Assembly (NCBI GenBank): GCA_024277955.1
Contig: JAJRUE010000202.1
Span: 1-6,023, forward strand
Length of the DNA stretch: 6,023 bases
Source: Alphaproteobacteria bacterium
Lineage (GTDB): Bacteria; Pseudomonadota; Alphaproteobacteria; Rhodobacterales; Rhodobacteraceae
Reading direction: 5' to 3'
The notes beneath the pieces are model-generated. The model saw only the letters and a program-made list of their open reading frames with translations. It was not told where the DNA came from and searched no databases. Position 1 is the stretch's first letter. Every line of letters starts with the position of its first letter. A program made the translations under genes and the position numbers. Shown here piece by piece: positions 1-5,591 of the stretch.

Positions 1-318
1 CAGGTCGAATTAGTGACCGACGACATGGCGACCGTCGTGGTGGACGTCTACCGCTTTACCCTGCCCGCGCTTGGCCGGGCTCCGGGGCCGGCAACGCTGG
101 CGGTGGGCCCGGCGCGGCTGGTGCTGGGTGCGGACCATGGCTTTCGCACCAGGGTCGCCAAGGCGACCTATGTCGGGGTGCGTATGGAATACACGCTGGA
201 AGCCTCGTTCGGCACCATGTTCGCCGTGCATGACGACGTGATCAACCCACTTGAGATTGGCGCCGAGGTGGCGGTCGGCTTTGCGCGCTCGGGCCCCGTG
301 CTGTTACCCCGGGACTGA
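1..318 (+). CDS. ABC importer ATP-binding subunit, C-terminal fragment (TOBE domain)
   Basis: This is the C-terminal 105 residues of a protein that begins before the window: the frame is open from base 1, so the GTG at 13 is an internal codon, not a start. No Walker or signature motifs remain. The visible part resembles the C-terminal TOBE_2 region of the PotA/FbpC/UgpC type of importer ATPases: a short beta-rich stretch, then a pattern around ATYVGVRMEYTLE, a segment like GTMFAVHDD, and a typical ending with VAVGFARSGPVLLPRD. In such proteins this domain regulates or stabilises the ATPase dimer that powers uptake of polyamines, iron, sugars or similar solutes across the inner membrane. The substrate cannot be told from this fragment. 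The next gene converges on it after 11 bp, so it is probably the last gene of its own operon. Family assignment is fairly secure; specificity is unknown. Confidence 0.75.
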   Translation, partial: QVELVTDDMATVVVDVYRFTLPALGRAPGPATLAVGPARLVLGADHGFRTRVAKATYVGVRMEYTLEASFGTMFAVHDDVINPLEIGAEVAVGFARSGPVLLPRD

Positions 319-329
319 TCGCCGCCGGT

Positions 330-1121
330 TCAGGCGCCGCCGAACGCGCGATCACAGATGTCTACGAGGTCCGCAAAGACCCCGGGCGCGGCGGCGATGA
401 CGCGCCCGCCATCGGCAATCATCGCCCTCGCGTCCTGATCCTCGATCAACCCGCCCGCTTCGGCGACCAGCAGCTGGCCGGCCAGACAGTCCCAGGCGTT
501 CATGTGTTCTTCGCAATAGCCCAACAGGCGGCCGGCCGCGACATAGGCCAGCGATAACGCGCCCGACGCATTACGATAGAACAGCGCCCCGGCTCCGACC
601 AGACCCTGAACCAGCCGCACCACGTTTTCCTGGGCCACCCGGTTGGAATACCCGATCCCCACGGTTCCATCGTCGAAACAGCCGCCGCGCGCCACCGAAA
701 CAGGTTCCCCGTTCAGGAACGCCCCCTGCCCGCGGATCGCGCTGAAGGTATCGCCGTGGCACGGGTCGTGGATCACCCCGATCTGCGTCTGGCCATCCCG
801 GACGCCCGCGATCACCACGGTCCAGGCCGGGATCGCGTGGATAAAGTTCATGGTCCCGTCGATCGGGTCGATCACCCAGGTGAACCCCGAAGTGCCCGGC
901 GTTGGCGCATGTTCTTCGCCGATGATCGCATCGTCCGGAAAGGCCCGGGCAAGATCCTGGCGGATCTTGTGTTCGACCTGCCGGTCGGCCTCTGAAACAA
1001 AGTCCTGATGGCCCTTGCGGTCCACCGTGATGTCTTCGAGCTGTTCGAAATAGGAAAGCGCCAGCACGCCGGCATCGCAGGCAATTTCACGCACCGCGTC
1101 CATTCGGGCGTTATCGTCCAT
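330..1121 (-). CDS. Inositol monophosphatase family protein (Mg2+-dependent sugar/nucleotide phosphatase)
   Basis: This 263-residue cytoplasmic enzyme is of the usual size for the IMPase superfamily. It shows the family metal site in order: Lys36-Gly with FVSEAD at 41-46, GEEH at 68-71, DPIDGT at 85-90 followed by NF, and AWD at 209-211 followed by a typical AGQLLVAEAGG stretch. These residues bind the Mg2+ ions and position water for hydrolysis of a phosphate monoester. Family members act on inositol phosphate, 3'(2'),5'-bisphosphate nucleotides, histidinol phosphate or other sugars, and the sequence alone does not settle the substrate; SuhB-like and HisN/CysQ-like roles are all possible. 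The ATG at 1121 is chosen because GGAGG lies 8 bases upstream and the N-terminus fits the family. The frame stays open far upstream, but that part runs antisense to rnd and kdsD. It is divergent from rnd and convergent with the ABC gene. Confidence 0.9.
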   Translation of the reverse strand: MDDNARMDAVREIACDAGVLALSYFEQLEDITVDRKGHQDFVSEADRQVEHKIRQDLARAFPDDAIIGEEHAPTPGTSGFTWVIDPIDGTMNFIHAIPAWTVVIAGVRDGQTQIGVIHDPCHGDTFSAIRGQGAFLNGEPVSVARGGCFDDGTVGIGYSNRVAQENVVRLVQGLVGAGALFYRNASGALSLAYVAAGRLLGYCEEHMNAWDCLAGQLLVAEAGGLIEDQDARAMIADGGRVIAAAPGVFADLVDICDRAFGGA

Positions 1122-1129
1122 GTCGAAAA

Positions 1130-1134
1130 CCTCC
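1130..1134 (-). promoter_or_regulatory. Ribosome binding site of the IMPase-family gene
   Basis: The + strand reads CCTCC here, giving GGAGG on the coding strand, 8 bases before the ATG at 1121. It decides the start against the very long upstream open frame and against the internal Met at codon 7. Confidence 0.75.
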
Positions 1135-1165
1135 GCGTGTCGCCAAACCGTAGCCCGGCGCCGCG

Positions 1166-1188
1166 GCAATGGCCAGCCCGGCCAATGC
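1166..1188. promoter_or_regulatory. Imperfect inverted repeat in the divergent IMPase/rnd intergenic region
   Basis: Arms GCAaTGGCC and GGCCAaTGC flank a 5-base centre (AGCCC). Eight of nine positions pair, with one A:A mismatch. It lies 45 bp from the IMPase start and 86 bp from the rnd start, where a divergent operator could sit. A transcript stem-loop, or chance in GC-rich DNA, is equally possible. The rest of 1122-1274 shows no convincing -35/-10 pair on either strand. Confidence 0.3.
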
Positions 1189-1260
1189 GCGCCGACGGCC
1201 CCAGCGCGCGGTTGCGCAACAGCGCCAAAAACTCTATTGCCCAAGAAAAGCGGGCGAAAA

Positions 1261-1265
1261 AAGGA
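1261..1265 (+). promoter_or_regulatory. Ribosome binding site deciding the GTG start of rnd
   Basis: AAGGA lies 9 bases upstream of the GTG at 1275. The frame is open upstream to 1008 with an ATG there, but that extension overlaps the divergent phosphatase gene and adds non-family sequence. The ribosome site together with family length supports the GTG. Confidence 0.65.
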
Positions 1266-1274
1266 ACTGTCGGC

Positions 1275-1886
1275 GTGGCGAACCACCTTTACCAGAACGA
1301 TCTGCCCGACGGGCTGAACCTTGGCCCGGTCGTTGCGATCGATTGCGAAACCATGGGGCTGAACCCGCACCGCGACCGGCTGTGCCTGGTGCAGATGTCG
1401 GGCGGCGACGGCAACGCGCACCTGGTTCAGATCGAAAAGGGCCAGACCAGCGCCCCCAACCTGTGCGCCATGCTGAGCGACCCGAACGTGCTGAAACTGT
1501 TTCACTTCGGCCGGTTTGACATCGCCGCCCTGCTGAACGCCTTTGGCGTGCTGACCGCCCCGGTCTATTGCACCAAGATCGCCTCGAAACTGGTGCGCAC
1601 CTATACGGATCGGCACGGGCTCAAGAACCTGCTGGACGAGTTGATGAAGGTGGACATCTCCAAGCAGCAACAGATGAGCGACTGGGGCGCCGAAACCCTG
1701 AGCGAAGCGCAGTTGGGCTATGCCGCGTCGGACGTGCTCTACCTGCATGCGCTTCGCGAAAAGCTGGACGAACGGCTGGTGCGCGAGGGGCGCGAGGGCA
1801 TCGCGCAGGCCTGTTTCGACTTTCTGCCCACCCGCGCCCGGCTGGACCTGGCCGGCTGGCCCGAGATCGACATTTTCGCCCATTAG
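1275..1886 (+). CDS. rnd: Ribonuclease D-type 3'-5' exoribonuclease (DEDDy family)
   Basis: This 203-residue protein has the DEDDy exonuclease fold. Motif I is DCET at 23-26 (Asp23, Glu25 bind metal), motif II is FHFGRFD at 76-82 (Asp82), and motif III is YAASD at 149-153 (Tyr149, Asp153). RNase D trims 3' ends of tRNA precursors and other small RNAs in the cytoplasm. The E. coli enzyme is about 375 residues with two HRDC domains; here only the catalytic domain is present, the short form I associate with alphaproteobacteria, so it is not a truncation. The GTG start is chosen for the AAGGA 9 bases upstream and for N-terminal fit. It heads the operon, 15 bp before kdsD, though a link between RNA trimming and LPS supply is not obvious. 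Activity on tRNA specifically is inferred from the family. Confidence 0.9.
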   Translation: MANHLYQNDLPDGLNLGPVVAIDCETMGLNPHRDRLCLVQMSGGDGNAHLVQIEKGQTSAPNLCAMLSDPNVLKLFHFGRFDIAALLNAFGVLTAPVYCTKIASKLVRTYTDRHGLKNLLDELMKVDISKQQQMSDWGAETLSEAQLGYAASDVLYLHALREKLDERLVREGREGIAQACFDFLPTRARLDLAGWPEIDIFAH

Positions 1887-1901
1887 GGCAGGCGGTAGAC
1901 C

Positions 1902-2861
1902 ATGAACGACGAAACCATCCTGGCGACCGGTCGGCGCGTCATCGAAAAGGAAGCCGATGCGCTGGGCCAGCTGGCGCAGTCGCTGGGCAAGGGGTTTTGC
2001 CAGGCGGTCGACCTGATGCGCCACGCCAGGGGGCGGGTCATCGTGTCGGGCATGGGAAAATCGGGCCATGTGGCGCGCAAGATCGCGGCGACGCTGGCCA
2101 GCACCGGCACCCCGGCGTTCTTCGTGCACCCCGCCGAAGCCAGCCACGGCGATCTGGGCATGCTGACCCGCGACGATGTCGCCCTGTTGCTGTCCAATTC
2201 CGGCGAGACCCCCGAACTGGCCGACATCATTTCCTATACCCGGCGCTTTTCGATCCCGATGATCGGGGTCGCGGGCAAGGCCGACAGCACGCTGATCCAC
2301 CAGGCCGACGTGGCCATCGTTCTGCCCGCCGCCGGCGAAGCCTGCCCGATGGGGCTGGCGCCGACCACATCCACGACCATGACGCTGGCGCTGGGCGACG
2401 CGATCGCGGTTGCCTTGATGGAACACCAGGCCTTCACCCCGGAACGCTACCGCGACTTTCACCCCGGCGGAAAGCTGGGCGCGCGGCTGTCGCGGGTCGC
2501 CGACCTGATGCACGAAGACATGCCGCTTGTCGGCCCCGCCACCGCCATGAGCGACGCCCTGCTGACCATGAGCGAAAAGGGCTTTGGCGTGGTCGGGGTT
2601 CTGGACGACGCCGGGCAACTTGCCGGGATCATCACCGATGGCGACCTGCGGCGCAACATGGCCGGCCTGCTCGAACGCACCGCCGCCGAGGTCATGACAC
2701 CGGCGCCGCGCACCATCGCACGCGGCGCGCTGGCCGAAGAAGCCGTCGCCATCATGGATGAAAAAAAGATCACCTGTCTGTTCGTGGTGGATGGCCCCGA
2801 CAGCCGGAACGCGGTGGGCATTCTTAAAATTCACGACTGCCTGCGCGCTGGCGTGGTCTGA
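1902..2861 (+). CDS. kdsD: Arabinose-5-phosphate isomerase (KdsD/KpsF/GutQ family)
   Basis: This 319-residue cytoplasmic enzyme interconverts ribulose 5-phosphate and arabinose 5-phosphate, the first committed step toward Kdo of the LPS inner core. It has an N-terminal SIS sugar-isomerase domain (about 35-175) followed by two CBS domains (about 200-255 and 265-319). Family signatures are GMGKSGHVARKIAAT at 50-64, HPAEASHGDLGM at 76-87, SNSGETPE at 98-105 and FHPGGKLG at 186-193. Lys53, Glu105, Glu146 and His187 line up with E. coli KdsD Lys59, Glu111, Glu152 and His193 at a constant offset of six, so the active site looks intact. AGGCGG lies 6 bases before the ATG. The gene is 3 bp from lptC, consistent with co-expression of Kdo supply and LPS export. 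GutQ and KpsF paralogues share this architecture; the lpt neighbourhood favours the housekeeping KdsD role. Confidence 0.95.
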   Translation: MNDETILATGRRVIEKEADALGQLAQSLGKGFCQAVDLMRHARGRVIVSGMGKSGHVARKIAATLASTGTPAFFVHPAEASHGDLGMLTRDDVALLLSNSGETPELADIISYTRRFSIPMIGVAGKADSTLIHQADVAIVLPAAGEACPMGLAPTTSTTMTLALGDAIAVALMEHQAFTPERYRDFHPGGKLGARLSRVADLMHEDMPLVGPATAMSDALLTMSEKGFGVVGVLDDAGQLAGIITDGDLRRNMAGLLERTAAEVMTPAPRTIARGALAEEAVAIMDEKKITCLFVVDGPDSRNAVGILKIHDCLRAGVV

Positions 2862-2864
2862 ACG

Positions 2865-3479
2865 ATGCCCGCCTACGACGACAGCTATTCCCGTCTGGTG
2901 GCCTGGCTCAAGATCGTCCTGCCGCTGGCGGCGCTGGCGATCCTGTCGACGCTGTTCCTGGTGTCGCGGTCGCACGAACTGTCACGCAGCATCCCGATCG
3001 CCAAGGGCCAGGTCGAAGAACTCGCCCGCGACCAGAAGATCGGCAGCCCGGCGTTTTCCGGCGTCACCGATTCAGGCACGGCTATCAATATCTTCGCCCA
3101 AAGCGCGCAACCCGACCCGAACAAACCGGGCCTCATCCAGGCGGTCGATCTGCGCGCCGACCTGAAAACCCCGTCCGGGGCAACCTTTCAGGCCCGCGCC
3201 GCCGCCGCCACCTTTGACCCCGAGGCCGGGCAGGCGGTGCTGCGGGCCGGGGTCACGGTCACCACCTCGACCGGATACACGATCCAGACCGACGTGCTGA
3301 CCGCCGATACCCAGGCCACCCGGATGGCGACCAGGGGCAAGATCACCGCAGACGGTCCGCTGGGCCGTATCGAGGCCGGGAAAATGGTGTTGAGGCAACA
3401 ATCCGATGCCGGTTCTCCGGCCAGCTATGAACTTGTTTTCAAGGAAGGTGTGCATTTGGTATACCAACCGCAGAACTAG
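2865..3479 (+). CDS. lptC: LPS export protein LptC (inner-membrane anchor of the Lpt bridge)
   Basis: This 204-residue protein has one N-terminal transmembrane segment (about 11-33, WLKIVLPLAALAILSTLFLV) and a periplasmic remainder, the topology and size of LptC (191 residues in E. coli). In the Lpt machine it receives LPS from the LptB2FG transporter and passes it to LptA through a beta-jellyroll groove. LptC diverges strongly in sequence, so the call rests on topology, beta-rich periplasmic repeats such as GATFQARAAAATFDPEAG and the position just before lptA and lptB. The start is the only ATG close after kdsD, 3 bases beyond its stop with no strong ribosome site, which suggests translational coupling to kdsD. 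lptA follows after 28 bp. Confidence 0.88.
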   Translation: MPAYDDSYSRLVAWLKIVLPLAALAILSTLFLVSRSHELSRSIPIAKGQVEELARDQKIGSPAFSGVTDSGTAINIFAQSAQPDPNKPGLIQAVDLRADLKTPSGATFQARAAAATFDPEAGQAVLRAGVTVTTSTGYTIQTDVLTADTQATRMATRGKITADGPLGRIEAGKMVLRQQSDAGSPASYELVFKEGVHLVYQPQN

Positions 3480-3507
3480 GCTGCACATCCAGCAGGAATT
3501 ACAGGCA

Positions 3508-4011
3508 ATGGCATTCATCCGGCTTCTGGCGATCACCGCGCTTCTGACACTCTTCGGGCCCACCGCCTGGGCGCAGGGCACGCAGGTTCCGTTTGGCGGG
3601 CTGCAGCACGACACGACGCTGCCGGTCGAAATCACCGCCGATCAGCTGAGCATCAACCAGCAGGACGGCTCCGCGCTGTTTGTCGGCAATGTCGTTGTCG
3701 GGCAGGGCGAGATGCGGCTTTCGGCCGGCAAGGTCAAAGTGGAATACGCCGCCGCCGGCGATGACGCCACCGGCAGGATATCGCGCCTGCTTGCATCGGG
3801 CGGCGTGACCCTTGTGAACGGCGACGAAGCCGCCGAAGCCCAGGAAGCCATCTATTCGATCGACACCGGAATCATCGTCATGACCGGCGATGTCATCCTG
3901 ACCCAGGGCGCCAACGCGCTGTCGTCACAACGCATGGTGGTGGATCTGAATTCCGGGCTGGCGACACTTGAGGGCCGGGTCAAGACCATCATCCAGACGG
4001 GCGGCAACTGA
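3508..4011 (+). CDS. lptA: LPS transport periplasmic protein LptA (OstA-like bridge)
   Basis: This 167-residue secreted protein belongs to the LptA/OstA-like family. Residues 1-22 form a signal peptide (Arg5, hydrophobic core LLAITALLTLF, AWA before the predicted cut at 22/23). The mature part opens with the typical PVEITADQLSINQQDG stretch at 39-54 and continues GNVVVGQGEMRLSAGKV, with later beta-strand repeats around VILTQGANALSSQRMVVDL. LptA monomers stack end to end into the bridge carrying LPS across the periplasm from LptC to LptD. E. coli LptA is 185 residues, so this length is normal. The ATG at 3508 is chosen over upstream in-frame Mets because it gives a clean signal peptide and has AGGA about 10 bases upstream; the earlier ones lie inside lptC. 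Its stop overlaps the lptB start. Confidence 0.92.
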   Translation: MAFIRLLAITALLTLFGPTAWAQGTQVPFGGLQHDTTLPVEITADQLSINQQDGSALFVGNVVVGQGEMRLSAGKVKVEYAAAGDDATGRISRLLASGGVTLVNGDEAAEAQEAIYSIDTGIIVMTGDVILTQGANALSSQRMVVDLNSGLATLEGRVKTIIQTGGN

Positions 4012-4763
4012 TGGCGACCCTGACGGTGCAGGAAGGTGGCGCGGGGTTGCACGTCGTCAACCTGCGCAAGAGCTACCGCAAGCGCCTGGTGATCCGCGAT
4101 GTCAGCCTGGACCTGTCGCGCGGCGAAGTGGTCGCGCTGCTGGGGCCGAATGGATCGGGCAAGACCACCTGCTTTTACGCCATCGCCGGGCTGGTGACAC
4201 CCGAGGGCGGGCAGGTCATCCTGGACGGGCGCGATGTCACGCTTTTGCCGATGTATCGCCGCGCCAAGCTGGGCATCGGCTATCTGCCCCAGGAAATGTC
4301 GGTGTTCCGCGGCCTGTCGGTGGAAGACAACATACTGGCGATCCTGGAAATCGCCGAACCCGACAAGATCACCCGCCGCGAACGGCTGGAAGACTTGCTG
4401 TCCGAATTTTCGATCGCCCACCTGCGCCGGGCCTCGGCGCTGTCCCTGTCGGGGGGGGAACGCCGGCGGGTGGAAATCGCGCGCTGCCTTGCGTCGAACC
4501 CGAAATACGTGCTGCTGGACGAACCCTTTGCCGGGGTCGATCCGATCGCCGTGGGCGAAATCCGATCGCTGGTGGTGGACCTGAAGAAACGCGGCATCGG
4601 CGTGCTGATCACCGATCACAATGTCCGCGAAACGCTTGAAATCGTGGATCGCGCATACATTTTACATGATGGAACGGTTCTCATGAACGGAACCGCCGAG
4701 GAAGTGGTTCAGGACGAAAATGTACGCCGCGTTTACCTTGGAAACAGCTTTCGGATCGGCTGA
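4011..4763 (+). CDS. lptB: LPS export ABC transporter ATP-binding protein LptB
   Basis: This 250-residue cytoplasmic ATPase powers LPS extraction from the inner membrane as a dimer with LptF and LptG, which are not in this window. It has a complete nucleotide-binding domain: Walker A GPNGSGKT at 45-52, Q-loop YLPQEMSVFRGLSV from 91 (Gln94), signature LSGGERRR at 146-153, Walker B YVLLDEP at 166-172 with catalytic Glu171, D-loop near 175-177, and H-loop His203 in TDHN. The Q-loop sequence is characteristic of LptB rather than of branched-chain amino-acid importers (LivF/LivG). The A of its ATG is also the last base of the lptA stop (TGATG), so translation is probably coupled. From about codon 215 the gene uses many A/T-ending codons (gca, att, tta, cat, gat, gga, gta), unlike the rest, which may reflect an embedded regulatory signal for the downstream genes. 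Confidence 0.96.
   Translation: MATLTVQEGGAGLHVVNLRKSYRKRLVIRDVSLDLSRGEVVALLGPNGSGKTTCFYAIAGLVTPEGGQVILDGRDVTLLPMYRRAKLGIGYLPQEMSVFRGLSVEDNILAILEIAEPDKITRRERLEDLLSEFSIAHLRRASALSLSGGERRRVEIARCLASNPKYVLLDEPFAGVDPIAVGEIRSLVVDLKKRGIGVLITDHNVRETLEIVDRAYILHDGTVLMNGTAEEVVQDENVRRVYLGNSFRIG
4635..4662 (+). promoter_or_regulatory. Candidate stress-type promoter inside the 3' end of lptB
   Basis: CTTGAAA at 4635-4641 is followed, about 14-17 bases on, by the AT-rich block ATACATTT at 4655-4662. The left box fits the sigma-32 (RpoH) -35 element well; the right box keeps only the AT-T part of the -10 element. The AT-rich block coincides with unusual synonymous codons. It would drive hpf-ptsN with a leader of about 300 bases. 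CTT-GAA also simply encodes Leu-Glu, so this is tentative. Confidence 0.22.
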
Positions 4764-4788
4764 AGGCGCAAAGTTTTTTCCGTCGTGG

Positions 4789-4818
4789 TTGACAGTAGGG
4801 GCCGAGTCGTCGCCAAAT
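4789..4818 (+). promoter_or_regulatory. Candidate housekeeping promoter upstream of hpf
   Basis: A perfect TTGACA (4789-4794) lies 26 bp after the lptB stop. The best -10 at an acceptable distance is CCAAAT (4813-4818, 18-bp spacing), matching only three of six consensus positions. The strong -35 and weak -10 would suit an activated or alternative-sigma promoter, or be chance. Confidence 0.25.
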
Positions 4819-4849
4819 GGCATCAATGCAGGTTCCAATCCCCACAGCC

Positions 4850-4866
4850 TTGGCGCCCGGCGCCAG
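4850..4866 (+). promoter_or_regulatory. Stem-loop 1 in the lptB-hpf gap
   Basis: TGGCGC (4851-4856) pairs perfectly with GCGCCA (4860-4865) around a 3-base CCG loop, and a T-G wobble extends the stem by one pair. No T-run follows, so it is not a standard intrinsic terminator. It begins with the 9-mer that recurs in stem-loop 2. Confidence 0.4.
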
Positions 4867-4927
4867 ACGGCCCCATCCAAGAACGCAATCAAGGCGGATT
4901 ATTCCCCTTTCAGAACACGGCGCCCGG
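4852..4927 (+). repeat. 9-bp direct repeat GGCGCCCGG in the hpf leader region
   Basis: The same 9-mer occurs at 4852-4860 and 4919-4927, start to start 67 bp apart. The last 8 bases of stem-loop 2 (4931-4938) are complementary, with one G-U pair, to the first eight bases of both copies, so two alternative foldings are possible. Low complexity of GC-rich DNA could also produce this. Confidence 0.45.
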
Positions 4928-4938
4928 GTTCGGGTGCC
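4919..4938 (+). promoter_or_regulatory. Stem-loop 2 just upstream of the hpf ribosome binding site
   Basis: GGCGCCCG (4919-4926) pairs with CGGGTGCC (4931-4938), eight pairs including one G-U, around a GGTT loop. It ends 24 bases before the AAGGAGG of hpf. No T-run follows, so termination is unlikely. A leader structure affecting RNA stability, processing or translation of hpf is possible; its function is not known. Confidence 0.45.
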
Positions 4939-4962
4939 CAGGATTTCATGTTGACTACAAAG

Positions 4963-4969
4963 AAGGAGG
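4963..4969 (+). promoter_or_regulatory. Strong ribosome binding site of hpf
   Basis: AAGGAGG is a full match to the anti-Shine-Dalgarno sequence, 4 bases before the ATG at 4974. It is the best ribosome site in the window, fits an abundant protein, and rules out the longer open frame starting at 4785. Confidence 0.85.
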
Positions 4970-4973
4970 CGAG

Positions 4974-5549
4974 ATGCGGTACCAAATAACCGGCAAACAA
5001 ATCGACATTGGGGCAGCGCTGCAATCCCACGTCAAAGCCGAACTCGGCACTGTTGTTGAGAAATACGCACAGCGCCCGACCGATGCCGTCGTGATCTTTT
5101 CCAAGTCCGCGGGCGAATTCGTCTGCGAAGCCACGGTGCATCTGTCGACCGGCCTGACCGCACAAGCCAAGGCGAAGGCCCACGAAATCTACGCCGCCTT
5201 CGACAAATGCACCGAAAAGATGGACAAGCAGCTGCGCCGCTACAAGCGCCGCCTGAAGGACCACCACCGGGTACGCGAACAACGGGTTGAACTCTCGCCG
5301 GCTTCCTCCTATATCCTCGCCGCTAACGGGGATGCAGAAGAGTCGGAGCCGGAAACGCTCCAGCCGATCATCATCGCCGAAATGGAAGCGAAGATCCCGT
5401 TGATCTCGGTCGGAGAGGCGGTGATGCAGATGGAACTGGCTGGCGCGCCCGCGCTGGTGTTCCGAAACGAGGGCAACAACGGTATCAACGTGATTTACCG
5501 GCGCGAGGATGGCAACATCGGCTGGGTGGACCCGAATAACGTGAAGTGA
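4974..5549 (+). CDS. hpf: Ribosome hibernation promoting factor, long form (HPF/RaiA family)
   Basis: This 191-residue cytoplasmic protein binds the 30S decoding region and promotes pairing of idle ribosomes into 100S dimers in stationary phase or starvation. Residues 1-100 form the S30AE (HPF/YfiA) domain: MRYQITGKQIDIG at the start, a central beta-sheet, and the basic helix ending MDKQLRRYKRRLKDHHR. An acidic linker (about 118-128) leads to the C-terminal dimerisation domain (about 130-188), ending with INVIYRREDGNIGWVDPN. This is the long HPF, which dimerises ribosomes on its own; E. coli instead uses a short HPF with RMF. The start is fixed by AAGGAGG. It stands 210 bp after lptB, with its own leader structures and promoter candidates, so it is probably expressed separately from the lpt operon, under stress control. 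ptsN follows after 42 bp. Confidence 0.95.
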   Translation: MRYQITGKQIDIGAALQSHVKAELGTVVEKYAQRPTDAVVIFSKSAGEFVCEATVHLSTGLTAQAKAKAHEIYAAFDKCTEKMDKQLRRYKRRLKDHHRVREQRVELSPASSYILAANGDAEESEPETLQPIIIAEMEAKIPLISVGEAVMQMELAGAPALVFRNEGNNGINVIYRREDGNIGWVDPNNVK

Positions 5550-5591
5550 TCCCGCGAAGAAACGCGCCGGATCGGAGCAAAGCGTCGAGCA

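Noticed and set aside
317..353. Possible bidirectional terminator between the convergent ABC and IMPase genes (GATCGC at 317-322, GCGATC at 348-353)
   Set aside because: The 25 bases between the arms pair poorly and there is no T-run on either strand; termination here may be Rho-dependent.
1212..1240. Possible rnd promoter TTGCGC (1212-1217) with TATTGC (1235-1240), 17-bp spacing
   Set aside because: Only three of six -10 positions match. The spacing is good but the evidence is too thin to list as a feature.
1568..2761. 397-codon plus-strand open frame overlapping rnd and kdsD
   Set aside because: Arg/Pro/Ala/Gly-rich shadow in another frame of two genes with intact catalytic motifs; no ribosome site or recognisable fold.
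1122..2975. Huge minus-strand open frame continuing upstream from the IMPase gene, opposite rnd and kdsD
   Set aside because: It is antisense to three well-supported genes, has low-complexity His/Gln/Gly/Arg-rich composition and no domain, and arises because GC-rich codon usage removes stops from that frame.
4736..4779. Possible intrinsic terminator after lptB: CAGC/GCTG (4745-4748, 4759-4762) with CCTT/AAGG, then six Ts at 4774-4779
   Set aside because: The stem is short with a 5-base bulge, and seven bases separate it from the T-run. It may weaken read-through but does not meet the usual form.
4662..4892. Small minus-strand frame in the lptB-hpf gap, and the upstream extension of the hpf frame from 4785
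   Set aside because: The small frame overlaps the lptB end and lacks a ribosome site or recognisable features. The extension is excluded by the AAGGAGG before 4974 and by the hpf family N-terminus.
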